Positions 1 to 9,449 are shown, counted from the stretch's first letter. The stretch is 64,000 bases of DNA from Streptacidiphilus sp. P02-A3a (GCF_014084105.1 NZ_CP048289.1:2985922-3049921); one strand, 5' to 3'. Notes: generated by a model not told the origin, from the sequence alone. Numbers and translations: made by a program.

Positions 1-1100
1 AGCTGCGACCAGGCCCCGTAGACCGCGTCGAACAGGTCGCGGCCGGCCTGCCTGGCCTTGGACTGGTCCACGAGGTAGGACATCCAGGACGGGAGGTAGG
101 AGTACTGCAGCGCGACGGTCGCGGTGTCCCCACCGTTGAGATACTCGAACGAGTCGACGGAGGCCGGGTCCACCCATCCGCTTCCCGTCGTCGTCACGAC
201 GAGCAGGTCCTTGCGCCTGAAGCCGCCCGCCCGCTCCAGTTCCTTGACCGCCAGCGCGGCCCGGGCCTCGGTGTCCTTGGCCGATCCCAGCCCGGCATAG
301 GTGCGGATCGGGTCCTGTGCCGGGTGGTGGGTGAACCCCGCGATGTCGGCGGGCGACGGGCCGCCTCCCGCGAACACCCGTCCCTGCCTCCCCAGCGAGT
401 CCCAGGGCACGAGCGACCCCGGTCCGCCCGACCGCAGGGCACTCGTGGGCTGGTGCACACCCTCCGGGGTCGTGGTGTCCCGGCCCGAGAACGCCTCGTT
501 GGCGACGGAGACGAAGCCCTGCAGCAAGAGGCCGGTGATGACCAGATAGGTCGCGCCGGCAACGAGGATCCAGCCGACGGCCCTGGCCGCCCGGTGGCCG
601 ATCCAGCGCCCCAGCAGGTCGGCCGTCCAACGGAACGCTGCCCTGATCCCGCGTCCGGTCAGCAGGATCAGCCAGAACAGCCCGGCCGCGACCAGGGGCG
701 ACAGAACCACCAGCCACACGTTGTAATCGCTCACCCCCATCATCGCGCGGATCAGGTACTGCCAGTACTGCCCGAGCCCGAAGAACACGGTGACCAGCAC
801 GGACGCGCTGATCAGGAACGCCCGCCAGGCCCAGTTCCGGGGCCTGCGCGCGTCACGGTCGGCGAAAGCACGCCAGACGGACGCGAGGAACACCCCCAGC
901 CCGTAGCCGATGGCCGCGCTGATTCCCCACACCACGCCCTGGACGATGCCGCCACGCGGCAGCAGCGACGGCGTGAACGACAGACACGAGGCGATGAGCG
1001 CACCCCAGCAACCGGGAAGGATGAGGGAACTGAGTTTCCGGTGCTGTTTCGGCTCCACGGACTCCTCGCCCGGGGCCGACCCCTCGTCGAGCTTGCTCAC
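1..1100 (-). CDS. alpha/beta-hydrolase family membrane protein (Abhydrolase_9 type), 3' end outside window
   Basis: The reading frame is open from a GTG at 1098-1100 to the window edge, so the C-terminus is missing. The N-terminal half has hydrophobic segments (for example around SLLPRGGIVQGVVWG and NVWLVVLSPLVAAGLFWL), which fits the Abhydrolase_9_N membrane domain. The second half has the family's conserved stretches: TYAGLGSA, a VVTTTGSGWVDP strand, a YLNGGDTATVALQYSYLPSW segment and LFDAVYGAW. The probable nucleophile is in the TTTGSGW region. The substrate is unknown; the family is usually described as putative membrane-anchored esterases or lipases. The start is uncertain because no strong ribosome binding site precedes the GTG. 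An in-frame stop lies just upstream, at 1113-1115. Confidence 0.8.
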   Translation of the reverse strand, partial: MSKLDEGSAPGEESVEPKQHRKLSSLILPGCWGALIASCLSFTPSLLPRGGIVQGVVWGISAAIGYGLGVFLASVWRAFADRDARRPRNWAWRAFLISASVLVTVFFGLGQYWQYLIRAMMGVSDYNVWLVVLSPLVAAGLFWLILLTGRGIRAAFRWTADLLGRWIGHRAARAVGWILVAGATYLVITGLLLQGFVSVANEAFSGRDTTTPEGVHQPTSALRSGGPGSLVPWDSLGRQGRVFAGGGPSPADIAGFTHHPAQDPIRTYAGLGSAKDTEARAALAVKELERAGGFRRKDLLVVTTTGSGWVDPASVDSFEYLNGGDTATVALQYSYLPSWMSYLVDQSKARQAGRDLFDAVYGAWSQ

Positions 1101-1382
1101 AACGGCGACCGATCAGCTCGGGGACGACTCCAGGCGTGTGTTGCGCGACACCGCAGGCGGCTCCGTCCCGCACGCGTACAGCGCACACCCATGCTCACCC
1201 CGGCCCACCGCCGACGCGAGCCGTAGGGCTCCAGGCGGGTCATCGCCCGACCCGCCGACACAGCCACGGGCATGTCTCCAGTCCACCCGACCGGGTGTCT
1301 ATCGCGGCCAGCCCCTGTCACCGACCGCTCGGCAGGGTAGATGTCTCGACACAGCAGCAACCGATGAGCGGAGGCGGGTCGG

Positions 1383-1784
1383 GTGGCGGTCGGTAGGTGG
1401 CTGACGGTGGCGTCGGGCGCGGCGGCGCTGGCGGTGTGGACAGCTCGGCACCATGGACGCAACCAAGAGGCACGCGCGATCAGCCGGGAACACCGCGCCT
1501 TGGTCCGGGCAGCTGACTGGGTCCTTCGCCGGGCGAGGCCGCGGGCCGTACGCGGCCAGATGGTGCTGGTCACCGTCGATGAGGTCCTGTCCCGGACCGC
1601 AGAGGACTGCGGGCCGGCGCTGACGGCACGCGAGCACGCTGCCGCGGTGCTGCGCGATCGGCTCGCCCTGCTGGGCGGCTGCGCCGACATCGTCACCGAT
1701 GCCGACCTTCACCAACTCCCCTCCCCGCGTGCCGCCTGCGCCGGCCACCGCCCGCTCTGGGAGAACCGCCGCCCCGTCTGGTAA
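1383..1784 (+). CDS. hypothetical protein, 133 aa
   Basis: The frame starts at a GTG behind a purine-rich stretch (gaggcgggtcgg). It has strongly G/C-biased third positions, which favours it over the long overlapping frame on the other strand. The first 20 residues are weakly hydrophobic (VASGAAALAVWTA), so it could be a membrane anchor. The middle is charged and probably helical, with REHRALVRAADWVLRRARP. No family is recognised. It lies about 140 bp upstream of another small gene in the same direction. Confidence 0.5.
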   Translation: MAVGRWLTVASGAAALAVWTARHHGRNQEARAISREHRALVRAADWVLRRARPRAVRGQMVLVTVDEVLSRTAEDCGPALTAREHAAAVLRDRLALLGGCADIVTDADLHQLPSPRAACAGHRPLWENRRPVW

Positions 1785-1925
1785 CCGCGCCACCACATCC
1801 CGCACCCCGTCTCCCCGCTGGTTCCCGCTCCGCCTCACGCGGGCCAAGGACTCCGAGGATGCGCGATCGGCCTGTTCGGCCGCAGGCTGGAGTATGAGCT
1901 GCCTCGCAAAGGAGGACTGCCGGCT

Positions 1926-2312
1926 GTGAGACTTGTCTGTGACAGCGTGTTCGGCGAAGCGGATCTCACGGCGTCGGCGGCGGAGCTGAGCCGTCTGGCA
2001 ACGACGGTCGCCGACGGTGCGGGACTGCTCAGCTCCACCGCGCTGCCCGGTGGCCGGGTCCTGGCCGGGATCGAGGTGAGAACCACGCCCCGCCGTGGAG
2101 TGCTCCTTCGGCTCGACGCGGAACGTCAGGTCATGGTGATCAGCGGCGGCTCGCCTGGCCGCGAGGCATTTGCCGACAACCTGCGCCGCATTGCCTGCGC
2201 CCCGGGAAGAGGCCAGTTGCACGTCAGTCACTTCCCCGGGCACCCGTACCTTGTCGAAGGTTCTCTGTCGTTGGTGGTCTACAGCCCATACGGGGGCCTG
2301 TGCACACCTTGA
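1926..2312 (+). CDS. hypothetical protein, 128 aa
   Basis: GTG start with a good ribosome binding site (aaggagg) about ten bases upstream. The protein is soluble and looks alpha/beta, with a RRGVLLRLDAERQVMVISGG strand pair and a C-terminal HFPGHPYLVEGSLSLVVY segment. The fold recalls small Imm32-like or carbohydrate-associated proteins, but no motif is decisive. It converges on the lactonase gene, with only 28 bp between the two ends. Confidence 0.6.
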   Translation: MRLVCDSVFGEADLTASAAELSRLATTVADGAGLLSSTALPGGRVLAGIEVRTTPRRGVLLRLDAERQVMVISGGSPGREAFADNLRRIACAPGRGQLHVSHFPGHPYLVEGSLSLVVYSPYGGLCTP

Positions 2313-2340
2313 GCGACCCGTCGAACCGGCCGCGAGGCGT

Positions 2341-3411
2341 TCACAGGGTCAGCGTACAAACGACCGAGGGGACGGTGACCACGGTCGTGGCATTCTCCAA
2401 CGCGCCGCCGTCCAGGACGCGCAGCACGGCCACGGTGCCGCTGCGCTCATTGGCGACCAGTAGTCGCCCATCCACCAGTTCGAGTCCGCGCGGCCAGCGG
2501 CCGCCGCTGGGGGTCTCCGCTATCAACTGGAGCGAGGCGTCACAGACCCGGAACGCAGCCACCGTGTCGGCGCCGCGGTTGGACACCCAGACGTAGCGTC
2601 CGCAGGGCGAGGCGATGACGGCCCCTGGCTGGTTGTGGCCCTGCCGCGCCGTCGCCCGGATGCTGGAGGTCTCGGTGAGGGTGGCGGTCCGGGAGTCATA
2701 GCGGAGGCCGGTGACGCGTGAGGAGAGCTCGTCGGTGATCCACACCTGGTTCCCCTCGGGCGAGAAGGCCAGGTGGCGCGGGCCGGAGCCGGTCCGCAGC
2801 TGGTTGGCGACGACCTGGGTCAGCGTGCCGGTCACGCTGTCCAACCGGTAGCCGAACACCGTGTCGGCGCCGAGGTCCACGGCGAGGACGAAGCGCCCGG
2901 ACGGGTCGACGACGACCTGGTGGGCGTGGCTGCCCGCCTGTCGCCCGGCGACTGGGCCGCTTCCCTCGTGCACGACGACGTCGACGAGCTCGACCGGGCG
3001 GCCGTCGTCGTCCAGTCGGTGCACGGCAACGGTGCCGGGCGCGGTGTCCGTGCCGTAGTTGGCGGTCAGCAACCACCGGCCCTCCGGATGAACGGCCAGG
3101 TGGCACGGGTTGGCGCCGCCACTGGCGAGCGGCGGGGACAGTGGTTCCAGGGCGCCGTTCCGTCGCCGGGCGAAGGCGCTGACCGCTCCGGCTTCGGCCT
3201 CGTTCGTGCTGTAGACGACGTTTCCCGAAGGGTGCGCCACCAGGAAGGACGGTCCGCTCACCGGGACATCGGGCAAGCCGGTGTCGTCCGTGAGCACGCC
3301 GCTCGCCGGGTCCAGGCGCAGGGCAGCAAGGCCGATACCCTCGCCGCCGGTGTCGGGAGTGTACGAGCCGGTGTGGACGATCTTTCCGGACGTCGAGGGG
3401 GTGACTGGCAT
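2341..3411 (-). CDS. lactonase family protein (seven-bladed beta-propeller, 6-phosphogluconolactonase-like)
   Basis: The protein is 356 residues when started at the ATG at 3409-3411, which has GGAGG nine bases upstream. An upstream in-frame extension to 3501 is less likely. Repeated propeller blades carry family signatures: HTGSYTPDTGGEGIGLAALRL at the N-terminus, GPSFLVAHPSGNVVYSTNE, NPCHLAVHPEGRWLLTANYG, AHQVVVDPSGRFVLAVDLG, GPRHLAFSPEGNQVWITDE and YVWVSNRGADTVAAF. Members hydrolyse 6-phosphogluconolactone or other sugar lactones. No signal peptide is seen, so it is probably cytosolic. It is 7.6 kb from the gluconokinase, GH15 and glucose dehydrogenase genes, and could supply the lactone hydrolysis step in the same route (inference). 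Confidence 0.88.
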   Translation of the reverse strand: MPVTPSTSGKIVHTGSYTPDTGGEGIGLAALRLDPASGVLTDDTGLPDVPVSGPSFLVAHPSGNVVYSTNEAEAGAVSAFARRRNGALEPLSPPLASGGANPCHLAVHPEGRWLLTANYGTDTAPGTVAVHRLDDDGRPVELVDVVVHEGSGPVAGRQAGSHAHQVVVDPSGRFVLAVDLGADTVFGYRLDSVTGTLTQVVANQLRTGSGPRHLAFSPEGNQVWITDELSSRVTGLRYDSRTATLTETSSIRATARQGHNQPGAVIASPCGRYVWVSNRGADTVAAFRVCDASLQLIAETPSGGRWPRGLELVDGRLLVANERSGTVAVLRVLDGGALENATTVVTVPSVVCTLTL

Positions 3412-3733
3412 GGTTTGAGTCCTCCAACGGATGCGGGAAGGCGCGCGGTCCAGCGGCAACACCGCCGCCTGCAGCGCCGGTTGGGCACGGGCTGTCAGCA
3501 CCGACCTGCCGCGCCCCCGGTGCGTTGCTCCGGCAGACCCCGAACAGCTCCGGGCCGGGCCTTCTCCCCGCAGGGCGGCCCTGGCTCCTTCACGCTACGA
3601 CCAGCCAGCCCCGGGGGCATCCCCGCCATCGACGCTGGGCTTGGCCGTCCTGCCGGGCTGTCGGGCGCGCGGGCTCGGCCATCGCGCACGTAGGGTTGTG
3701 CCAGTGGGAACTGCTGCCCTGGAGGCGGTCATC
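3412..3733. other. gene-free stretch between divergent genes
   Basis: This 322-bp stretch separates the lactonase start from the small gene at 3734. It probably holds both promoters. I see no convincing reading frame, RNA gene or hairpin in it. An open frame runs through it on the + strand, but it has no start signal of its own. Confidence 0.5.
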
Positions 3734-4021
3734 ATGGCTCGGTGCCGTCAGTTCCATGCCCGGTACGGCTCGCACGCGATCACCGTCGCCGTGCAGCGCG
3801 GACGCGCGCGAGACGTCGAACTGCTGGTCGACGGCCGGCAGGTCGGATTCATCCGTGAGCGCGCCGGTGACGTCGTGATGCTCGCCGGCGTGATCGTGGA
3901 TGATCCGCCTCAGTTTTTCCACGTTCGCATCGAACACCTACGGCAACGCTCGCACGGCCCAATCTGCACGGCGCTGTTCGGCCGCACCGAACAGGCCATG
4001 GTCCAGCGCACTACGCCCTGA
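3734..4021 (+). CDS. small hypothetical protein, 95 aa
   Basis: ATG start with GGAGG eight bases upstream. The frame is open further upstream, but only this start has a ribosome binding site. The protein is basic with alternating strands: HAITVAVQRGRARDVELLVDG, VGFIRERAGDVVMLAGVIVDD and FFHVRIEHL. It could be a small beta-rich protein. It lies ahead of the carboxymuconolactone-decarboxylase-like gene on the same strand. No family recognised. Confidence 0.55.
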   Translation: MARCRQFHARYGSHAITVAVQRGRARDVELLVDGRQVGFIRERAGDVVMLAGVIVDDPPQFFHVRIEHLRQRSHGPICTALFGRTEQAMVQRTTP

Positions 4022-4162
4022 GAGCCCTCGCCGAACGGATCACCTTCGAGCCCTCCCCCGCGCGCACGCCCCCGGAGGCACCTAGCGTGAGGGCGAGTCA
4101 CGGTACCCGTCCTTCCGTCAACTCCTCGACGTCAGCGCCGAAGCACAGGAGGCCCTTTTCCA

Positions 4163-4483
4163 ATGTCCACCGCATCGCAGACTCCCGTCCTGGACACCCT
4201 CACGGCCATGACCCTCGAATCGATCACGAGGTGCGGCCTGGCCCCGGACACGCTCGTCCTCACCCGGATCGCCGCACTGGTCGCATGCGACGCGCCCCCT
4301 GCGTCCTACCTTGCCAACCTCGATCCCGCGCTGCAGGCCGGCCTGACCGCCGAACAGCTCCAGGACGTCCTGGTGGCGATCGCTCCCATCGTCGGCACAG
4401 CCCGCATCATGACGGCCGCGAACAACATCGCCGCAGCACTCGGCGTGGCGATCGCCGTCGCGGACGTGGAGGCGCAGGACTGA
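4163..4483 (+). CDS. carboxymuconolactone decarboxylase-like protein, 106 aa
   Basis: ATG start with AGGAGG about 11 bases upstream. The small all-helical protein has the CMD-fold pattern: DTLTAMTLESITRCGLAPDTLVLTRIAALVACDAPPASYL, followed by LTAEQLQDVLVAIAPIVGTARIMTAA and a hydrophobic C-terminal helix. The CXXC pair of AhpD-type peroxidase members is absent, so redox activity is not implied. It sits just upstream of the SulP gene on the same strand and may share its promoter. Function in this setting is unknown. Confidence 0.8.
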   Translation: MSTASQTPVLDTLTAMTLESITRCGLAPDTLVLTRIAALVACDAPPASYLANLDPALQAGLTAEQLQDVLVAIAPIVGTARIMTAANNIAAALGVAIAVADVEAQD

Positions 4484-4831
4484 CACCGGCCGGCGATGCC
4501 AAGCCGACGCGACGGCTGCTCCTCACCCGGTTCGAAGGCCGGAACCGCCTCCCGCCGCACCCGCGGCGCGGAGGGGACGCGGTTGACTCCTGTCGGCGCA
4601 CGTCGTGTCGCTGGATCGGGACGACCGGGCGAGACTGCTGTCAGCGGCGCGCCCCGCCGGGTCGGCACGGCCGCGAGGACGACGGTCGGCGCGAGCCGAT
4701 GTATGTAACCCGCTCCACGACCGCAGAATCGAGAACCGTCGTGAACGCACCCGCGCATCGAGCGTCGACCCGCGTCGACCCGGCGAGTCCCCGTCCGTTC
4801 CCGCCCGGAACCGGAAGCACGAAGATCATCC
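4484..4831. other. gene-free stretch upstream of the SulP gene
   Basis: This 348-bp stretch lies between the CMD-like gene and the SulP gene. Short open frames on both strands lack start signals and read as low-complexity Arg-rich shadows. It may carry the SulP promoter (the AT-richer patch gatgtatgtaacccg near 4698). Nothing else is seen. Confidence 0.45.
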
Positions 4832-6535
4832 GTGGGCGCTGAACGGCTGCTCGGCCCCGCGTTGGCCAGCCTGCGCGGTCGCCCCGCAGGCGCCGCCCGC
4901 ACCGACCTGCTGGCCGGCCTCACTGTCGCGGCGGTGGCGGTGCCCGCCTCCCTGGGTATGGCAGAACTCGCGGGCGTTCCGCCGGTCGTCGGCCTGTACG
5001 CGAGTTCGCTGCCGCTCGTGGCCTACGCCCTGTTCGGCTCCTCACGCCACATGGTCGTCGGTCCCGACGGCGCCCTGTCCGCACTCACCGCGACCACGGT
5101 CGCACCCCTGGCCCTGGGCGACTCCGACCGCTACCTCGCCCTGAGCGCGACGCTCGCCCTGCTGGTCGGCGTCGTGATGATCGCAGCAGGCCTGTTGCGG
5201 CTCGGCTTCATGGCCGACTTCCTCTCCAAGCCGGTCCTCCTGGGATACCTCAACGGCGTCTCGCTGAACATCATCGTGGGACAGCTCGGCAAGGTCCTGG
5301 GGCTGAACGTCAAAGCCAGCGGCTTCTTCCCGGTGCTGTGGGAACTGGTCCACCACGTGGTGGACATCAGTGTGGTCACCTTCCTGGTGAGCCTGGTCCT
5401 CCTGGTCTCGGCCCTGCTCCTGCGCCACTACGTGCCACGCTTCCCCGGCATCCTGCTGCTGGTCGCGGTCGCGGACATCGCGTCCGTGTCACTGCACCTC
5501 AAGGAGCACGGGGTGGCGGTGATCGGCCAGATCACCGGTGGAGCGCCCCACATCGGGCTTCCCTCCGTGTCCCTCCACGACATCACCCTCCTCGTGGTGC
5601 CCGCGGCAGGCATGGCGCTCATGTCCTTCGGGGACGCCACCGCCATCGCACGCGCCACCGCGGCCAGGAACGGCTACGAGATCGACGCCAACCGCGAACT
5701 GGCCGGGCTGGGCGCCGCGAACGCCATGGCCGGGCTCATCCACGGAATTCCGACGTCCTCCTCGGGCTCGCGCACCGCCGCCAGCGAGCAGGCGGGCGGC
5801 AGCTCCCAACTCGTCGGCGTCTGCGCCGGAGCCGCGGTCCTGCTTGTCGCCTGGTTCGCCACCGACCTGATCGAACCGCTGCCCAAAGCGGTGCTGGGGG
5901 TGGTGGTGATCGCGGCGGCAGTCGGCATGCTCAGCGTCAAGGGCGTCCTGCGTCTGCGCAGGGTCCAGGAGAGCGAGGCTGCCCTCGCGGTGCTGGCCAT
6001 GCTCGCCGTACTCACCCTGGGGCTACTGAACGGCCTGCTGGTGGCGGTGGCACTGTCGATCGGTGTCTTCGTCTACCGGTCGGTCCGACCGCACGACGCC
6101 GTGCTCGGGCAGGTGCGCGACCTCGACGGCTACCACGACATCAGCCGCTTCCAGCGTGCGCAGACCGTCCCCGGCCTGGTGGTCTACCGGTTCGACGGTC
6201 CGCTGTTCTTCGCCAACACCCCGTTCTTCATCGATCGTGTGCGCGACATCGTCGAGGAGGCACCGCCGAACGCACGCTGGCTTCTCCTCAACGCGGAAGC
6301 CATCGTCCAGGTCGACACCACCGCTGTGGACGCGTTGCGCGCTCTGCACGGCGAACTCGCGGCCCGCGGCATCACCATGGCCGTCGCGCGGGCGAAGAGC
6401 CCTTTCCGCAAAGCCCTGGAGGCAACCGGGCTCATCGAGCAGATCGGCCGGGAGAACATCTTCCCGACCGTTGGCTCCGGCGTCTCCGCCTACCTCACGC
6501 GCAACCCGGACGCGGCCCCGGACCCGCCGGACTGA
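4832..6535 (+). CDS. SulP family inorganic anion transporter with C-terminal STAS domain
   Basis: 567 residues, the usual length of a SulP permease. A GTG start is used with only a weak ribosome binding site. Residues ~20-430 form the multi-helix membrane domain. It begins DLLAGLTVAAVAVPASLGMAELAGVPPVVGLYAS, which is the SulP signature region, and continues through VVGPDGALSAL and GVSLNIIVGQLGK. From ~450 to 555 there is a STAS domain with VYRFDGPLFFANTPFFIDRV, LLNAEAIVQVDTTAVDAL and an ARAKSPFRKALEATGL ending. Family members move sulfate, bicarbonate or other anions across the cytoplasmic membrane, and the STAS domain controls transport. A strong hairpin follows the stop. Confidence 0.95.
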   Translation: MGAERLLGPALASLRGRPAGAARTDLLAGLTVAAVAVPASLGMAELAGVPPVVGLYASSLPLVAYALFGSSRHMVVGPDGALSALTATTVAPLALGDSDRYLALSATLALLVGVVMIAAGLLRLGFMADFLSKPVLLGYLNGVSLNIIVGQLGKVLGLNVKASGFFPVLWELVHHVVDISVVTFLVSLVLLVSALLLRHYVPRFPGILLLVAVADIASVSLHLKEHGVAVIGQITGGAPHIGLPSVSLHDITLLVVPAAGMALMSFGDATAIARATAARNGYEIDANRELAGLGAANAMAGLIHGIPTSSSGSRTAASEQAGGSSQLVGVCAGAAVLLVAWFATDLIEPLPKAVLGVVVIAAAVGMLSVKGVLRLRRVQESEAALAVLAMLAVLTLGLLNGLLVAVALSIGVFVYRSVRPHDAVLGQVRDLDGYHDISRFQRAQTVPGLVVYRFDGPLFFANTPFFIDRVRDIVEEAPPNARWLLLNAEAIVQVDTTAVDALRALHGELAARGITMAVARAKSPFRKALEATGLIEQIGRENIFPTVGSGVSAYLTRNPDAAPDPPD

Positions 6536-6544
6536 GCGGACACC

Positions 6545-6575
6545 GAAGGCCCCCAGGAAAACCGCGGGGGCCTTC
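6545..6575. terminator. bidirectional terminator between SulP and DUF2252 genes
   Basis: A perfect 10-bp stem (GAAGGCCCCC pairing with GGGGGCCTTC) surrounds an 11-base loop. It is placed between two converging stop codons, so it can serve both genes. Confidence 0.85.
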
Positions 6576-6589
6576 GTGCAACTCCACGT

Positions 6590-8020
6590 TCAGGTCGTCT
6601 CGGCGGGGACTCTTCCTGACCCGACGGCGTCCAGCAGTGCCTGGTGGTCGCGTTCGTTCTGGTCGGCGTAGGCCTCGGCGAACACGGTCACGGCGCGGTC
6701 GAACGCGTCGTTGCGCCCCAGGTAGGCGGCGATGGCGATGCGGTCTCCGGACCTCGCATGGGTGCGGGCGAGGGTGGCACCGCATGCCTCGCCGAACAGG
6801 GACATGCCGGTGGGGACCATCAGTGCGGGTACGGCGATGCCTTTCCAGTCGCGCAGTTGGCGGACGTAGAAGTCGCGCTCGACGCCGTCGAACCCCCGGG
6901 TCTGCTGCCAGCCCAGGAAGATGTCGCTGGCGGACTGCATCAGGCGCTGCCCCGCCACGACCCGTTCGCCTTGCGAGCTGTACTCGCTGGTGCCGGCGAA
7001 GGGGGCGAGCACGGACTCGCCCGCCTCCTTCGCCTGCAGGAGCAGCGGGTCCTCGGCGTCGCGGCCCAGGAGCAGGACGATCCAGCAGCGGGTTCCGACG
7101 CTGCCGACGCCGACCACCTTGCGGGCCATGTCGGCGACGGTGAACTGGTTGAGCAGGTGCTGGCGGTCGCTTGGCAGGGTGACCCGGTAGCGCTCGATCA
7201 GGTCGGTGATCTGGCCTTCGACCAGGTCCCTTTCTTGTTCGGGCAGTAGGTCGGCGATGGGTGTGATCAGGGGCGGGGAAGGGGTGATGCGGGGTTCGCC
7301 GTCGACGGTCCGGGTGAGTTTGGCGAATGCACTGAGGCTGTCCTGGGTGCGCGCCTTGGCCAGGGTCTTGGACAGGCGCAGGCGGCCCTTCTTGTTGAGG
7401 TCGCGCGAAGCGAGGGTGGTGAGGGTGTCGGCGTCGGCCTTGGCGTACCACACGTCCAGGTCGCGCATCGTGGCGTAGCGGCGCATGTCACGGCGGTAGG
7501 AGCGGACGCAGGAGCGCACGATGTCACGGCGTTCGCGGTCCGAGAAGCCGTTCTCGCGGCCGGCGATGACCAGGCTGGTGGCGAGGCGCTTGACGTCCCA
7601 TTCCCAGGGCCCGGGCAGCGTCTCGTCGAAGTCGTTGATGTCGAACAGCAGGTTGCGTTCCGGGGAGGCCAGCAACCTGAAGTTCAGCATGTGTGCGTCA
7701 CCGCACAGTTGGGCGTGCAGGCCGGTGGACGGGGTGGTGGCCAGGTCGCCTGCCATGATCGCGGCGGCGCCGCGGTAGAAGCGGAACGGCGATTCGCTCA
7801 TACGTCCGTAGCGGATGGGCACCAGGTGCTGGAGGCGGGCGGCGGACTGCTTCTCGATCACGTCGACGGGGTCGGGCCGCAGTGCGGACAGGCCGAGGCT
7901 GGCGTGGCTCGAGCGGGGGGTGCCCTTGCGGGCGGCTCGCCCGTAGTGGGCGCGCTCGGTCGGGGACAGCCGCCGGCGGATTCGGGCAGGTGCCGTCGCG
8001 TCGCGTTCTTCTTCGGCCAT
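6590..8020 (-). CDS. DUF2252 family protein (copy 1)
   Basis: 476 residues from an ATG at 8018-8020 preceded by AAGGAGG. The frame is open upstream but overlaps the next gene. Family landmarks are all present: PIRYGRMSESPFRFYRGAAA, LCGDAHMLNFRLLASPERNLLFDINDFDE, GPWEWDVKRLATSL, ARKVVGVGSVGTRCW, LLLQAKEAGESVLAP, GERVVAGQRLMQSASDIFLGW, and an HARSGDRIAIAAYLG ending. The GDAH and FDINDFDE segments resemble catalytic loops of the kinase/APH-like fold to which this family has been linked, but the substrate is unknown. A second copy lies at 23601-24965. It shares most motifs but is on the other strand. Confidence 0.9.
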   Translation of the reverse strand: MAEEERDATAPARIRRRLSPTERAHYGRAARKGTPRSSHASLGLSALRPDPVDVIEKQSAARLQHLVPIRYGRMSESPFRFYRGAAAIMAGDLATTPSTGLHAQLCGDAHMLNFRLLASPERNLLFDINDFDETLPGPWEWDVKRLATSLVIAGRENGFSDRERRDIVRSCVRSYRRDMRRYATMRDLDVWYAKADADTLTTLASRDLNKKGRLRLSKTLAKARTQDSLSAFAKLTRTVDGEPRITPSPPLITPIADLLPEQERDLVEGQITDLIERYRVTLPSDRQHLLNQFTVADMARKVVGVGSVGTRCWIVLLLGRDAEDPLLLQAKEAGESVLAPFAGTSEYSSQGERVVAGQRLMQSASDIFLGWQQTRGFDGVERDFYVRQLRDWKGIAVPALMVPTGMSLFGEACGATLARTHARSGDRIAIAAYLGRNDAFDRAVTVFAEAYADQNERDHQALLDAVGSGRVPAETT

Positions 8021-8174
8021 GGCGGTGCCTCCTTGCTGGGTGCAGCCCTGGCTCCCACCGGGGTGACTGTTGGCGGGAGGACCGACGCGCGGGAGGCGTC
8101 GGTTCAAAGGTGCCGGTTCAATCCTGCGCGCCGTCGCCGGGAACTGCTCGGCGGATCGGGTCGCTGAGCGCGTT

Positions 8175-9449
8175 TCAGCTGGAGGGCCCGGTGTCTGCGG
8201 CTTCGGCTGCCTCAATGGATGCCCAGATGTGCGGGAAACCGGTCGCCAGGGTGCTCTGCACCCAGTCGAGGCGGTCCTCCAGCACGGCACGGCGCGGTGG
8301 CGGGCAGACCTGGCGCAGGTGCCGCAGCAGCTGGCGCAGGCGCTCCAAGGCCAAGGGCGCGTTCAGGGCGCTGGTGATCACGTCGTCCAGGGCAGTGCGC
8401 ACGTACTGGGTCCAGTCAGGGAGGGGCAGCACGACGCGCAGGGTGCCCTCGGCGTCGCGGGACCGGCTCACGTCGAGGTCTTGTCCGGCCAACAGGAGCA
8501 GCAGGTCCTCGATGTGGTCGAGGGCCTGTGCGGCAGTGGCGGGGTCGTTGATGGCTGGGGAGAGGCCGCGCATGGCGATGTCGGCTAGAAGGCGGAGGCC
8601 GAATTCGGGGTCCTGGTCGAAGGTTCGCTCCACGCCGGTGGCCAGGGTGGCGAACAGGGTCCGCGCGGGTAGGTCGCCGCCGTGGATGTGGGCCACCGGG
8701 TGGTTGCGCACCAGGGGCTGGCCGGGCGCGCGGGTCAGGACGACGAGGCAGTCGTGCGCACGTGCCGCCCGGGTCAGTGCGGGCAGATCGATGGCACAGA
8801 GCACGGCCGCGGGTCCGGGCCAGGTCACGGGCCTGCCTTGGGCCGACGGTGGCGCAGCCGGGGTACCGGCGGCGTGCTGGGGCAGCGGGCGGGTGTGGAC
8901 GGCGGCGATGGTGCGGCGGGTGCGGGTGGCGATGGTGTCCAGGCAGGGGCCGAGCTGGATGGAGGCGAAGGCGCGTGTCTGCACGGAGTACATGAACCCC
9001 AGGGCGAGCAGGGCCAGCAGGATGGCGCTGACGGGGAGGGCCAGGGACACCTGGGCGCGGGTGCCGATGGTCAGTGCCGCGGTGACGCAGTAGATGAAGA
9101 CGCCCAGCGAGACGGCGAAGGTGCGCCACACGGCCGGATCCTCACGGAACAGGCCCAGGCGCAGGGTGAAGGTGGTGCCGGCCCACTGGACGACCAGGAA
9201 GAGGAGGGAGTAGACGAGGCTGACCAGGCCGACGACGCCGAAACCGATGGTGAACAGGAGGCTGAGGACGCTCCCGGAGGGGATCATCGGGTGCAGGGTC
9301 GTCCTGGGTGCCAACAGGCCTGCGCCCAGACCGATGGCGGCGCACAGGGCCTGGGATGCGGCGCGACGGCGCCGACGGTTCCGCGGCCCGCGCGAGGACC
9401 GGTGATGTCCCTCGACGGGGTTGGTGGAGGGACCGCTGGGTTTGGCCAC
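8175..9449 (-). CDS. DUF2254 family membrane protein
   Basis: 424 residues from a GTG at 9449. The open frame extends to 9551, but the extra N-terminus is unlike the family. Four hydrophobic segments occupy the first third (LCAAIGLGAGLLAP; SVLSLLFTIGFGVVGLVSLV; FAVSLGVFIYCVTAALTIG; VSAILLALLALGFMYSVQT). The soluble part carries the family block FDQDPEFGLRLLADIAMRGL, then SPAINDPATAAQALD. It was read as an integral membrane protein of unknown function. It is divergent from the PLDc_N/SHOCT gene at 9644 across an AT-rich 190-bp spacer that should contain both promoters. Confidence 0.85.
   Translation of the reverse strand: MAKPSGPSTNPVEGHHRSSRGPRNRRRRRAASQALCAAIGLGAGLLAPRTTLHPMIPSGSVLSLLFTIGFGVVGLVSLVYSLLFLVVQWAGTTFTLRLGLFREDPAVWRTFAVSLGVFIYCVTAALTIGTRAQVSLALPVSAILLALLALGFMYSVQTRAFASIQLGPCLDTIATRTRRTIAAVHTRPLPQHAAGTPAAPPSAQGRPVTWPGPAAVLCAIDLPALTRAARAHDCLVVLTRAPGQPLVRNHPVAHIHGGDLPARTLFATLATGVERTFDQDPEFGLRLLADIAMRGLSPAINDPATAAQALDHIEDLLLLLAGQDLDVSRSRDAEGTLRVVLPLPDWTQYVRTALDDVITSALNAPLALERLRQLLRHLRQVCPPPRRAVLEDRLDWVQSTLATGFPHIWASIEAAEAADTGPSS

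Noticed and set aside
324-1226. 300-codon open frame on the + strand
   Set aside because: It is the shadow of the Abhydrolase_9 gene; the product is Arg/Pro/Gln-rich, without hydrophobic core or family match.
1299-2243. 314-codon open frame on the - strand
   Set aside because: It overlaps two + strand genes with better third-position bias and a good ribosome binding site; the product looks like low-complexity shadow.
5338-7143. 601-codon open frame on the + strand
   Set aside because: It runs through SulP and the opposite DUF2252 gene in the wrong frame and is extremely Arg-rich.
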